A stretch of DNA of 16,640 nt, from assembly GCA_022545625.1 (NCBI GenBank), contig JACZQS010000010.1, positions 1 to 16,640 of the forward strand. The letters are read 5' to 3'. Position numbers and translations under genes: made by a program. Under the pieces are notes generated by a model. It was not told the DNA's origin, did not search any database, and saw only the letters and a program-made list of their open reading frames with translations. Source of the stretch: Pseudomonadota bacterium (GTDB lineage Bacteria; Pseudomonadota; Gammaproteobacteria; GCA-001735895). This document shows, one piece after another, positions 1 through 7,211 of the stretch. Position 1 is the first letter of the stretch; every line of letters begins with the position of its first letter.

Positions 1-362
1 CGCGTTTTCGGGTCAAAGAATACTTCTACGGTTTCGCAGGTGGCATGCACTAACCTGGTGTCGACGTGCAGCATGCGTTCTGTAAATGTGCAACTTTTGC
101 CTCCGATCCGGGTCAGCAAGCTATCGACTATAATCAGGTCCCCCGCGACCAGTTCCTGGTGAAACTGTGTAGCCACCGACGCCGTTACAGTATGAACACC
201 CAGCTCATCCTGCATTTTCTGGTGGCTCCCCCAGTATAGCGGCCAAAGATGGAATGCGGCGTCATCGAAGAAATGACCATACCAGCGTACGTTCATATGG
301 CCGAAGCTGTCGCAGTACCAGGGGTGGACTACTCCTCGAAGAATTTCAATTGGTTCAGACAT
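1..362 (-). CDS. Acyl-CoA thioesterase, hotdog fold (3' end outside window)
   Basis: Reading the minus strand from 362 gives 120 codons that run off the window edge without a stop, so the C-terminus is missing. The N-terminal part contains WYCDSFGHMNVRWY, with Asp18 and the Gly-His-Met-Asn that follows. This is the signature of the 4-hydroxybenzoyl-CoA thioesterase branch of the hotdog superfamily (D..GH.N...Y). Later pieces (TQFHQELVAGD, GGKSCTFTERM) fit the central strands of the same fold. Members hydrolyse acyl-CoA thioesters in the cytoplasm; the natural substrate cannot be told from sequence. The start is supported by GGAAGG at 369-374, six bases before the ATG, and the nearest upstream ATG is out of frame. 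It is divergent from ybiI with 169 bases between them. A carnitine-pathway or other specialised thioesterase is also possible. Confidence 0.82.
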   Translation of the reverse strand, partial: MSEPIEILRGVVHPWYCDSFGHMNVRWYGHFFDDAAFHLWPLYWGSHQKMQDELGVHTVTASVATQFHQELVAGDLIIVDSLLTRIGGKSCTFTERMLHVDTRLVHATCETVEVFFDPKT

Positions 363-531
363 AAATCGCCTTCCATGTTAACGGTGAATAAGAATGGTAT
401 GGCTAACTGGAATTCACAGATTAGCAGCGACAGTTTACCTAATTCTAAATCCAACCGTATCTTTAGATTCGCAAGCACAGGGTTAAATCAGTAGAATGAT
501 TATCTAATAGAAACAGTCCGAGGAGCAAATC

Positions 532-798
532 ATGGCCGGTGGCTGGTCCCGAGACGGGGCTGTACAGGATCAAATAGACGCCAGCGTAGAAGATGCCATT
601 GAACTGGCTCGAAGCCGGCTGCCCAGGGGCGAAAGCCTGCATCACTGCGAGGAATGCAACGACGCAATTCCACCAGCCCGTCGCAAAGCTATCCCCGGTA
701 TTCGCCTTTGTGTCAGTTGCCAGAGCGACCTCGATGAACAGCAAGCCAGTTTTGGTGGTTTTAATCGTCGCGGCAGCAAGGACAGCCAGTTGAGGTAA
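532..798 (+). CDS. ybiI: DksA/TraR C4-type zinc-finger protein, YbiI family
   Basis: The 88-residue product matches E. coli YbiI as I remember it in length and pattern. It begins MAGGW, has PRGESL at 31-36, four zinc-binding cysteines at 39, 42, 60 and 63 (CEEC and CVSC), IPGIRLC between them, and the near-invariant end NRRGSKDSQLR. The family shares the zinc finger of DksA, which binds RNA polymerase in its secondary channel, but is much shorter and lacks the long coiled coil that carries the acidic tip. A DksA-like role is therefore uncertain, and the function of YbiI itself is not well established. A strong ribosome binding site, AGGAG at 521-525, sits six bases before the ATG. The SDR gene follows 67 bases downstream on the same strand and could be co-transcribed. 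Confidence 0.93.
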   Translation: MAGGWSRDGAVQDQIDASVEDAIELARSRLPRGESLHHCEECNDAIPPARRKAIPGIRLCVSCQSDLDEQQASFGGFNRRGSKDSQLR

Positions 799-865
799 TA
801 TTCAATGGCCTCGCCGGGTCGGCAAGATTAAACTGCCACACGGCTTTATTAATGGGTAACAACCG

Positions 866-1648
866 ATGGCAAAAATAAATCGTATCCGGCCATTATTCCA
901 GCTAGACGGAAAAATCGCGCTGATTACCGGCGCGAGTAAAGGTATCGGCGAAGCAATAGCTCGTGGCCTGGCTGAATTTGGGGCGAAGGTCGTAATCAGC
1001 AGTCGCAAACAGGATGCAGTAGATACCGTGGCCGAGGCGTTGCGTGCCGACGGGTTGGAAGCCACCGGTATCGAGGCGAACATGGGTAGTATTGAAGACA
1101 TCCACGCACTGGTCGATAAGACAGTCGAGGCCTACGGCGGCCTGGACATCATTATCAACAATGCCGCGGCTAACCCGGTTTTCGGCCCGATTCACGACAC
1201 CGATGAACGCGCCTTCGACAAGATCATCGAGGTCAATCTCAAGGGCCCGTTTGAACTATGTAAAAAAGCCTACCCGATCCTCAAGCGACGCGGCGGCGGA
1301 TCGATTATTAATATCAGCTCAATCGGCGGCCTCACCCCTGAACCAGGCATTGGCATTTACAGCGTCAGCAAAGCCGCAATCAATAACCTGACCCAGGCCA
1401 TGGCACAGGATTGGGGCGCCGATAATATTCGCGTGAATGCAATTTGCCCCGGATTGATTAAAACAAAATTTAGCGAGGCACTGTGGAGCGACGACAAAAT
1501 ATTGAATAGATTCCTAAGACATATCCCGCTCGGGCGAGCCGGTACCACTGACGATGTCGCTGGACTCGCTGTATTCCTGGCCTCGGATGCGGCGGCATAC
1601 TGTAGTGGTGGGATTTACAGGGTCGATGGTGGCTACGCCGCGAATTGA
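866..1648 (+). CDS. Short-chain dehydrogenase/reductase, DHRS4/FabG-like
   Basis: This is a 260-residue classical SDR with a Rossmann fold. The nucleotide-binding motif TGASKGIG is at 21-28, the NNAA motif at 98-101, the catalytic Ser at about 152, and the YSVSK pair at Tyr165 and Lys169. The second strand ends in Arg47 (ISSRK), which usually favours NADP(H) over NAD(H). The stretches NPVFGPI after NNAA and PGLIKTKFSEALW resemble the DHRS4 carbonyl/retinal reductase branch more than fatty-acid FabG. It probably reduces a ketone or aldehyde, or oxidises the alcohol, in the cytoplasm; the substrate is unknown. The start at 866 has no clear Shine-Dalgarno sequence, but it leaves only a short lead (MAKINRIRPLFQLDG) before the first strand, as usual in this group. 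The fusion gene follows 267 bases downstream on the same strand. Confidence 0.9.
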   Translation: MAKINRIRPLFQLDGKIALITGASKGIGEAIARGLAEFGAKVVISSRKQDAVDTVAEALRADGLEATGIEANMGSIEDIHALVDKTVEAYGGLDIIINNAAANPVFGPIHDTDERAFDKIIEVNLKGPFELCKKAYPILKRRGGGSIINISSIGGLTPEPGIGIYSVSKAAINNLTQAMAQDWGADNIRVNAICPGLIKTKFSEALWSDDKILNRFLRHIPLGRAGTTDDVAGLAVFLASDAAAYCSGGIYRVDGGYAAN

Positions 1649-1741
1649 ATTACCCAGGCACGGATGCTCCACAATTGCGCAGCGCGGTGACAGGTTCCTG
1701 AGACTGGACTTTTGCGAAAGGGGCTTTTATTCTTCCTCTAC

Positions 1742-1764
1742 AGGTAATTAATGGGGTATTACCT
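1742..1764. repeat. Short inverted repeat between SDR and fusion gene
   Basis: AGGTAAT (1742-1748) and ATTACCT (1758-1764) form a perfect 7-bp inverted repeat around a nine-base centre. It lies 94 bases after the SDR stop codon and 152 bases before the fusion start. It has no T-tract, so it is a poor terminator. It could be an operator for the fusion gene or chance. The rest of 1649-1915 shows only a short direct repeat of CGGGCCT near 1864-1880. Confidence 0.3.
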
Positions 1765-1905
1765 CTTGATATGGGCAACTGCCGCATTTGGACACTCGAG
1801 CGACGCTTACAACACATTATTTCCGATATCGGGAAATTATTCTTCGCACGGGAACAATTCTACCGGGCCTGATCGGGCCTTTCACCAGCACGTTTAAAAT
1901 TACCA

Positions 1906-1910
1906 AGAGG
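1906..1910 (+). promoter_or_regulatory. Ribosome binding site of the fusion gene
   Basis: AGAGG at 1906-1910 ends five bases before the ATG at 1916. It fixes the start of the 988-residue fusion and shows that the aminotransferase half carries its own translation start. Confidence 0.7.
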
Positions 1911-1915
1911 TCACG

Positions 1916-4882
1916 ATGTCTTCAGTGGATCAATTAAAAGCCGCGCGTAACACTGCCGTCGAGGCAACTAAAAGTGGTCCACCGGCGCGCACCATCAATC
2001 AATTTTTTGGCGTCGGACCGATCACCGATATGACATCTGACGAGGTGGATAGTCGACGGATGAGGGTTGAATTCGAGAACTGGCTGGAAAAAACCTATCG
2101 CAAGCTTGACGATAAGGGCAATGACCTTGGCCCGTTCACCGCCGCCGAAATTGGCCGTTCCATGCACCGGGGTTACCCGGCGGATGCGATCCTGCTCGAT
2201 ATGATGGGCGAAATTCACGGCTACTTCGGTTTCCCCAAATCCAACAAGCTGGCCGTTGGCCTGGGTGGTGGCCATTCTGGTTTTACCGTCGCCATCATGC
2301 ACATGATGGACGCCAACAACCCCGATCAGCATGTGTTCGTCGACACGCCCGCCCCTGAAACTGAAGCCGGCAAAGCCGGTGGGTTTTTCCGCCAGAGCTG
2401 GGGTACCCAGATCATCGAGATGCAGCGCTTTGCCGAAAATGGCGATGAATCGCGCATCCATTTCACCGGGGCCGAGGGCACGATCCCATCGGCTGATGAA
2501 CTGGGCGCCATGGGGGTCAAGCTGTTTGTCGGCGTTGGCCATGAAACTACCGGGGCTACCACCTACACCGAAGAGGATGTAACCAACCTGCTGGCCTGGA
2601 TCGACATGGATCCGGCCAACCACCACGCCATCATCGACGCCACTTCGATGCTCGGCGCGATGCCGTGGAGCCAAAAATGCGTTGCAGAATTCACCCAAAA
2701 AGTGAATATGTTCATGCCATTCCAAAAAGCCGTCGGCGGCATTTCTGGTTATTTCACCATTTCGCTGACACCGGCCGCGTTCGATCTGATAGAAGGAATT
2801 CAGGCCAACCCGGCCTGGGCGATCCCGCGCCAGTTGAAAATGGTGGTGCCGGTGGATAACAAAATGCCATTGTCGGGTAAAAAGACGATAGCGCTTGGAC
2901 CGATTTATGACCCTGAAAAACACGCGATGATGGGTGGCATCATCAACACCTATTCTACCCTGGCCTTCGCTGAAACCACTTTTGGCCTGCGGCGCACCGC
3001 GACAATGGTTGGTGATGTGACGGCGATGAACGCCCGTTCCATCGCAAATCGTGACGAAGTCAATGCCTGGGTTGAAAACCAGGACTTACTGGAACTGGGT
3101 GTGACCGATAAAGATCGCCGCGGTGCTGCCGTCACCCTGCTGCGGGTCAAGGATCCCGGTATCACCGACGCCGACATACACAACCGTATCATCGCACGCT
3201 CCAAGCAACTACTGGGCTACGAAGGCCTGATCCACCCCAACGGCGACCGCGAACCAGGCCTCGATGTAGCCCGCTATGTCAACGCATTCCCGGGCACGCC
3301 GGGCGATTACCGTGCCTGGATCGGCGGCATCCGCCCGGTGGCCGACATTACCGCGCTACTGGAAAACCTCGCTTACGCCTACCAGCGCGCCAAGATTGTC
3401 GTGCTGGAAGAAGAACTCGCGGCATTGGGCGAACCTGTCGCCGCAGCCGCAAGCGCCACAGGTACACGCACCCGCGTTGACGACCCGGCCAGGGTCTACA
3501 AGGTGCTGGTCGCTGACCTGGTGGGTTTGAAGTTTGACGCCGACGGCAATCCCGATAGTTCCGCGGTTAAAGCCCATGCCGAATCCCTCGGTGCCCACTG
3601 GCACGACCACTCCGCCAGCGAGGCGAGCGAGCTGGCGGCGGGCATCCACTTTTTCTATCAGCCCAGCCTGTCCACCCATGACGAGCTGATGGCAGAGGCA
3701 GGCGATGGCCAGTATGACGCCGCTATTGCCGCCGCCACCGCCTACCCGGTCGATACTAAATTTCCATTGGGCGGTGTGCGCATTGGCGCAGGCACCGGCA
3801 ACATGGGATCGGCAAGCTGGGGTGGTGGCAACGGCGATGGCGGGGACGCGCCGTTGATGAACACCCCTTCTTTCAACTCCCGCGCCACCGCGCATATGGC
3901 TATCAAGGGGCTGTTGAAAGTTGCCCCCGATCTCGATGTGGCCAGGCTGCACGAGCGGGTTTGCGCCGGCGATTTCGACACCGGCAAGAACTTGTGTGAA
4001 TACCCAACCGAAAAACTGGAAGGCAAAACCATGGCGGTGATCGGCTTTGGCAACATCGGGCGCGAGGTAGCGCTGCTCGCCCAGGGCTTTGGCCTACGGG
4101 TGAAAATCTACGCCCGGGAGCTGTACAAGGACTGGATCGAAAGCGAAGGCTTTAGCTTTGCCGCCACCCCGGTCGAGGCCGCCACTGGCGCAGACTTCCT
4201 CTCGCCCCACACGGGTCTGGGCGCCGCAACCGGCGATAGCTTCGCCAATGCCGGTCTGGTGGACAGTGATGTGCTTAACGCGATGAACGACGGGGCGGTG
4301 ATCGTAAACTATGACCGCGGCGAGGTGATTGATACGAATGCGCTGGACGCCGCATTATCGTCCGGCAAGGTTCGTTATGCCGCGATTGACGCCGACCTAT
4401 TCAAAAACCCGGAAACCGGCGAACTCTCTGGTCCGATGGTGCCGTACCTGGCGGTGGAAAAAAACCATCCCGGCAAGCTGGAACTGCTGCCCCATGCGGC
4501 AGCCGACACCGAGCATCTGTCGCGTGTCGAAGGGGCCAAGCAGGCGGTAGCCCAGATCCTCGATGTGATCCGCTTCAAATCAGTCATGAACCTGAAAGGC
4601 GATCTGCCTGCCGGCTACACCAACGCCGGCGCTGTTACCGTCAACGGGGTTGGCAAGGTCACCAGCAATACGCTGGCCGCTGCGGTTGCCGACGAGGCAC
4701 TGACTGCCAACTTGCGCCGCGTGTCCGAAGAACTGGCAGCGCTCTGGGGTGCGATTGACGCTACGAAAGACCCCGCTCGGCGGGCAGAACTATTGCAACG
4801 TTATGCTGCAGACCTGGTTCAGGCGGGCAATAGGTTTGCTTCGCTGTCGAGTGCCAATGGCCTTAAGGGACCGTTTGCCTGA
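1916..4882 (+). CDS. Fusion: SerC-type class V aminotransferase + SerA-like 2-hydroxyacid dehydrogenase
   Basis: One uninterrupted frame of 988 residues carries two enzymes. Residues about 30-500 are a fold-type I class V aminotransferase. Asp241 (IIDATS) should bind the PLP pyridine nitrogen and Lys271 (PFQKAVGG) should form the Schiff base; RAWIGGIRPVADITALLENL near 470-490 resembles the C-terminal end of phosphoserine aminotransferases. An Ala-rich linker spans about 508-520. From about 527 it is a D-isomer-specific 2-hydroxyacid dehydrogenase: GFGNIG at 710-715 binds the nucleotide, Arg801 (NYDRGE) and His860 (LPHAAADT) are catalytic, and Glu833 or Glu836 may be the third catalytic residue. 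No ACT domain is recognisable; about 100 residues, partly helical, close the protein. If the parts act as SerA and SerC, the protein oxidises 3-phosphoglycerate and transaminates the product to phosphoserine, for serine synthesis. Substrates are inferred from family only. SerA and SerC are normally separate proteins. Confidence 0.85.
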   Translation: MSSVDQLKAARNTAVEATKSGPPARTINQFFGVGPITDMTSDEVDSRRMRVEFENWLEKTYRKLDDKGNDLGPFTAAEIGRSMHRGYPADAILLDMMGEIHGYFGFPKSNKLAVGLGGGHSGFTVAIMHMMDANNPDQHVFVDTPAPETEAGKAGGFFRQSWGTQIIEMQRFAENGDESRIHFTGAEGTIPSADELGAMGVKLFVGVGHETTGATTYTEEDVTNLLAWIDMDPANHHAIIDATSMLGAMPWSQKCVAEFTQKVNMFMPFQKAVGGISGYFTISLTPAAFDLIEGIQANPAWAIPRQLKMVVPVDNKMPLSGKKTIALGPIYDPEKHAMMGGIINTYSTLAFAETTFGLRRTATMVGDVTAMNARSIANRDEVNAWVENQDLLELGVTDKDRRGAAVTLLRVKDPGITDADIHNRIIARSKQLLGYEGLIHPNGDREPGLDVARYVNAFPGTPGDYRAWIGGIRPVADITALLENLAYAYQRAKIVVLEEELAALGEPVAAAASATGTRTRVDDPARVYKVLVADLVGLKFDADGNPDSSAVKAHAESLGAHWHDHSASEASELAAGIHFFYQPSLSTHDELMAEAGDGQYDAAIAAATAYPVDTKFPLGGVRIGAGTGNMGSASWGGGNGDGGDAPLMNTPSFNSRATAHMAIKGLLKVAPDLDVARLHERVCAGDFDTGKNLCEYPTEKLEGKTMAVIGFGNIGREVALLAQGFGLRVKIYARELYKDWIESEGFSFAATPVEAATGADFLSPHTGLGAATGDSFANAGLVDSDVLNAMNDGAVIVNYDRGEVIDTNALDAALSSGKVRYAAIDADLFKNPETGELSGPMVPYLAVEKNHPGKLELLPHAAADTEHLSRVEGAKQAVAQILDVIRFKSVMNLKGDLPAGYTNAGAVTVNGVGKVTSNTLAAAVADEALTANLRRVSEELAALWGAIDATKDPARRAELLQRYAADLVQAGNRFASLSSANGLKGPFA

Positions 4883-4896
4883 GCATAGAAATGCTC
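4881..4896 (+). terminator. Weak hairpin at the fusion stop codon
   Basis: GAGCAT (4881-4886) and ATGCTC (4891-4896) pair over an AGAA loop, overlapping the TGA stop at 4880-4882. No run of T follows directly, although the next 40 bases are AT-rich. This is a doubtful terminator. The rest of 4897-4996, before the convergent gene, shows nothing clear. Confidence 0.25.
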
Positions 4897-4996
4897 GCCG
4901 ATGAAATGCTACTACTGCTCTATTAATTTGTAGTGAAAGTCGGTACTTTGAGGGGCGTTTACTAATACTTTATCGGGGACATCTTCACCCTGCGAT

Positions 4997-6325
4997 TTAA
5001 CGGATTCGCGAAAGGGTAATATGAACCTTGTCAGTTTGTGATTCAAACCGGTGGATTATTTCTTTCCGGTTAAAACCACGAGCCTCAACTGTTATTAAAT
5101 GTGCTCCACTTCCGACGCTGTCAAAGTCAAAGTTTCCGGCATTATCGGTTCCTGTAACGCGGTAAGATAAATACTCTATGACACCAGCCTGGATTTCTGA
5201 ATTAAGTGTTACCAGTGATTTGGCAAGGGGGACACCGCTTTCATCACTCACCCAACCCAGTAAGTAATGATCTCCCTTGTCAACCACCAACCTCAGGTTT
5301 CTATATTCATTGGCCACCAGGGTCAGGCCTGTAATTTTGAAATATTCTGGCCCCTGGGTTGATAAAATGACTTCCCCTGCTGGAAACTTTCGCAGACTAA
5401 AAAACCCGGAAGAATCAGTCTCTATTTTCCTGGCATGGGTGCCGGTAGATATGTTGCTGATATAAATTTCGAAATTTGGTATAGGTTCGGCCTTGCTGTT
5501 GACTATCATACCGTCGATATCAATAAACCTGAGTGATTCGAGGACAATAATTAATTGCGGCGTATTATGCGATACGCTAAATGCTTCATCGACGTAGTAT
5601 AAATATTCGGGTGGCGATAATACCGTCAACCTGTAGAGATCACCCGACCTGATCCCTTCAAATGTAAAATAACCTCTTTCATCACTAAATACGGTGTGGA
5701 AAACATTGACCATCCCCCGTTTATCCCTGGAACTAATTTGAATTTTTAAGCCTCCCAGGCCGGCACCGATATCATTGCCAACCCAGCCATCGATCGAAAT
5801 CGAGTCAAGGTCGTCATCGAGTGTTACGTCAAGTTCCAGCACCGACTCTTGTTTCAATACTCCGGCATCAATTTCAATTCTTTTATCCTCGAAGCCACTA
5901 CGCAGGAAACGTAAAACAGGATATTGATTGTTTGGCATTGCTATGAGTAATTTATATTTCCCGTCCGAACCAGTCCGCGTACTAATAAAATATCGCTCTT
6001 CCGCGACCATTGCATTGTCTAACGGTTGGCCGTGTCTATCGACAACGCGACCAAAAATTTCCAGCCGCCGGCCAGCATTGGAGACGCCTTTGTCACCCCC
6101 TGTACCAGCACTGATAAGCACCGACCCATCGCTTTCAATATTTAGATTTATGCTAACTGATTCACTAGTATCGAAATTGCTATCATCTTTATTACTTCCT
6201 GCCTGATCAGATTTTGCTACCTGACCGTTTAAAATATTTTCTTCGAATAACTGGATGGAATTCAGCAGAAAGTAACTGGCCGAAATTATCACCAGGATGG
6301 ATACCAGAATTTTGAGTCGTTTCAC
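4997..6325 (-). CDS. Membrane-anchored protein with four carboxypeptidase-regulatory-like repeats
   Basis: This 442-residue protein starts with a GTG codon (6323-6325). The start MKRLK is followed by one hydrophobic segment at about 6-24 and no clear cleavage site, which suggests an inner-membrane anchor with the rest in the periplasm. After a low-complexity linker (about 35-85) come four beta-sandwich repeats at about 88-170, 176-262, 266-347 and 352-438. Each opens like (I/F)xGxVxDxxGxPL and carries a DxxGxF/Y turn (SDGKYKL, DERGYFTF, DSSGFFSL, NAGNFDF). This is the pattern of the CarboxypepD_reg/transthyretin-like family, which binds rather than catalyses; no peptidase domain is present. 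The start overlaps the stop of the upstream ChaC-like gene (GTGA at 6322-6325), so the two are probably translationally coupled. The role is unknown. It has clearly lower G+C than the fusion gene facing it. Confidence 0.75.
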   Translation of the reverse strand: MKRLKILVSILVIISASYFLLNSIQLFEENILNGQVAKSDQAGSNKDDSNFDTSESVSINLNIESDGSVLISAGTGGDKGVSNAGRRLEIFGRVVDRHGQPLDNAMVAEERYFISTRTGSDGKYKLLIAMPNNQYPVLRFLRSGFEDKRIEIDAGVLKQESVLELDVTLDDDLDSISIDGWVGNDIGAGLGGLKIQISSRDKRGMVNVFHTVFSDERGYFTFEGIRSGDLYRLTVLSPPEYLYYVDEAFSVSHNTPQLIIVLESLRFIDIDGMIVNSKAEPIPNFEIYISNISTGTHARKIETDSSGFFSLRKFPAGEVILSTQGPEYFKITGLTLVANEYRNLRLVVDKGDHYLLGWVSDESGVPLAKSLVTLNSEIQAGVIEYLSYRVTGTDNAGNFDFDSVGSGAHLITVEARGFNRKEIIHRFESQTDKVHITLSRIR

Positions 6326-6891
6326 TCTTTTCTAATCTGAAGGATGTGCATTTCAATGTCGAAGACGTGCCGATCATTCAGACCCAGTTCTCTCAGTGAC
6401 CTGGCCAGCTCGATCAAGTACTCGCAATTCGGCCCGCTGGTACCCTCGGCAAAACATATTTGTCGGGCGATATCGCACTCACTGGCCTCGCCCAGGTAGG
6501 CTTCATTGTCAGGGGTAGCGATATATACGAGTCCCTTGTCGTGAGTTCCGTCAGCGAAGTTCATTTCGGTGGTAAACCGGAGGTAACCATTTTTTTCGCG
6601 CACATCGAGCTGATTGAAAACCGATGCATCGACCAGAAAGGCAATACCACCACAGACAGCGTCCCGATCCTCGATCAGGGTGACGACACGGCCGGGATGA
6701 TTTTTGGTGCCGCGATGATCGTGTGAACCCTGCCAAAAACGCCGACTCCAACCACGAATACTGGCTGGCCTGGATTCCAGATACGGGAAGTCAACCTTGA
6801 AGATCAGCGATCCATATCCAAACAGCCATACCTGGTCACCATCGGCTATCGGGTTTTTGCGTCGATTCTCTTCGATAGTATTCGCTGGCAT
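6322..6891 (-). CDS. ChaC-like gamma-glutamylcyclotransferase
   Basis: The 189-residue product has the family's substrate-loop motif WLFGYGSLIF (YGSL at 26-29) and the block RRFWQGSHDHRGTKNHPGRVVTL at about 50-72. Glu99 in LDVREKNGY matches the general acid/base of the ChaC group. ChaC enzymes cleave glutathione to 5-oxoproline and Cys-Gly in the cytoplasm; glutathione is the likely substrate, but activity on other gamma-glutamyl peptides cannot be excluded. The frame is open up to an ATG at 6930. I chose the ATG at 6891 because GAGGAG ends six bases before it, while the earlier Met codons have no such site. The gene overlaps its downstream partner, the repeat-domain membrane protein, by four bases. 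Confidence 0.87.
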   Translation of the reverse strand: MPANTIEENRRKNPIADGDQVWLFGYGSLIFKVDFPYLESRPASIRGWSRRFWQGSHDHRGTKNHPGRVVTLIEDRDAVCGGIAFLVDASVFNQLDVREKNGYLRFTTEMNFADGTHDKGLVYIATPDNEAYLGEASECDIARQICFAEGTSGPNCEYLIELARSLRELGLNDRHVFDIEMHILQIRKE

Positions 6892-7211
6892 CGATTTCTC
6901 CTCATCCGAACGCATCGATAATAACATCAAAGATACGATCTGTCGGATATGGCATCGACTGCAAACTGGTACTCCTTCAATGGCGCCATTCCGGCTATTC
7001 CGGCCTCTCGCGATAGATGTTAATTAATTACTATTGCCAGGTCCGATAGAAGGATTAATTGCCTAGATAACGAGCAAAAATCTTCTATGCTATATATCAC
7101 GGTAAATGATATCAGCCTGTCCATTTTGACAGGTCCAAATTCCCGTGTAATAGCAGCGTCAATCATGCTTCGAGAGTATCCGACCCTGTTATGGATGAAC
7201 CAGGATATAAG
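6892..7211. other. Divergent intergenic region, ChaC-like gene / DUF1631 gene
   Basis: These 320 bases separate two divergent genes and must hold promoters for both. They contain an AT-rich patch with TTAATTAA near 7020, TATATAT near 7091, and the hairpin and possible promoter listed separately. No convincing small gene or RNA was seen. Confidence 0.5.
7116..7133 (+). promoter_or_regulatory. Hairpin overlapping a TTGACA -35-like box before DUF1631
   Basis: CCTGTC (7116-7121) and GACAGG (7128-7133) form a perfect 6-bp inverted repeat with a six-base loop. Its right arm contains TTGACA (7126-7131), a consensus sigma-70 -35 box. The nearest good -10 match is TGTAAT at 7146-7151, but the spacer is only 14 bases. 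It may be an operator overlapping a promoter; there is no other evidence. Confidence 0.27.

Noticed and set aside
1771..1872. Possible 33-codon gene between the SDR and the fusion gene
   Set aside because: No ribosome binding site precedes the ATG, and the short product matches nothing I know; the frame is also open upstream, suggesting chance.
1934..2923. Long antisense open frame (329 codons) opposite the fusion gene
   Set aside because: It mirrors the strong coding frame on the plus strand, and its His/Arg/Gly-rich product has no domain pattern; a by-product of GC-rich coding sequence.
3612..3638. 8-bp inverted repeat CCGCCAGC / GCTGGCGG within the fusion gene
   Set aside because: Short and in GC-rich coding sequence where such matches arise often by chance.
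3356..3952. Antisense open frame (198 codons) opposite the fusion gene
   Set aside because: Same reason: it lies opposite the linker and dehydrogenase half, with no ribosome binding site or recognisable motif.
4600..4882. ACT or other regulatory domain at the end of the fusion
   Set aside because: The segment lacks the beta-alpha-beta-beta-alpha-beta pattern of ACT and its last part looks like plain helices.
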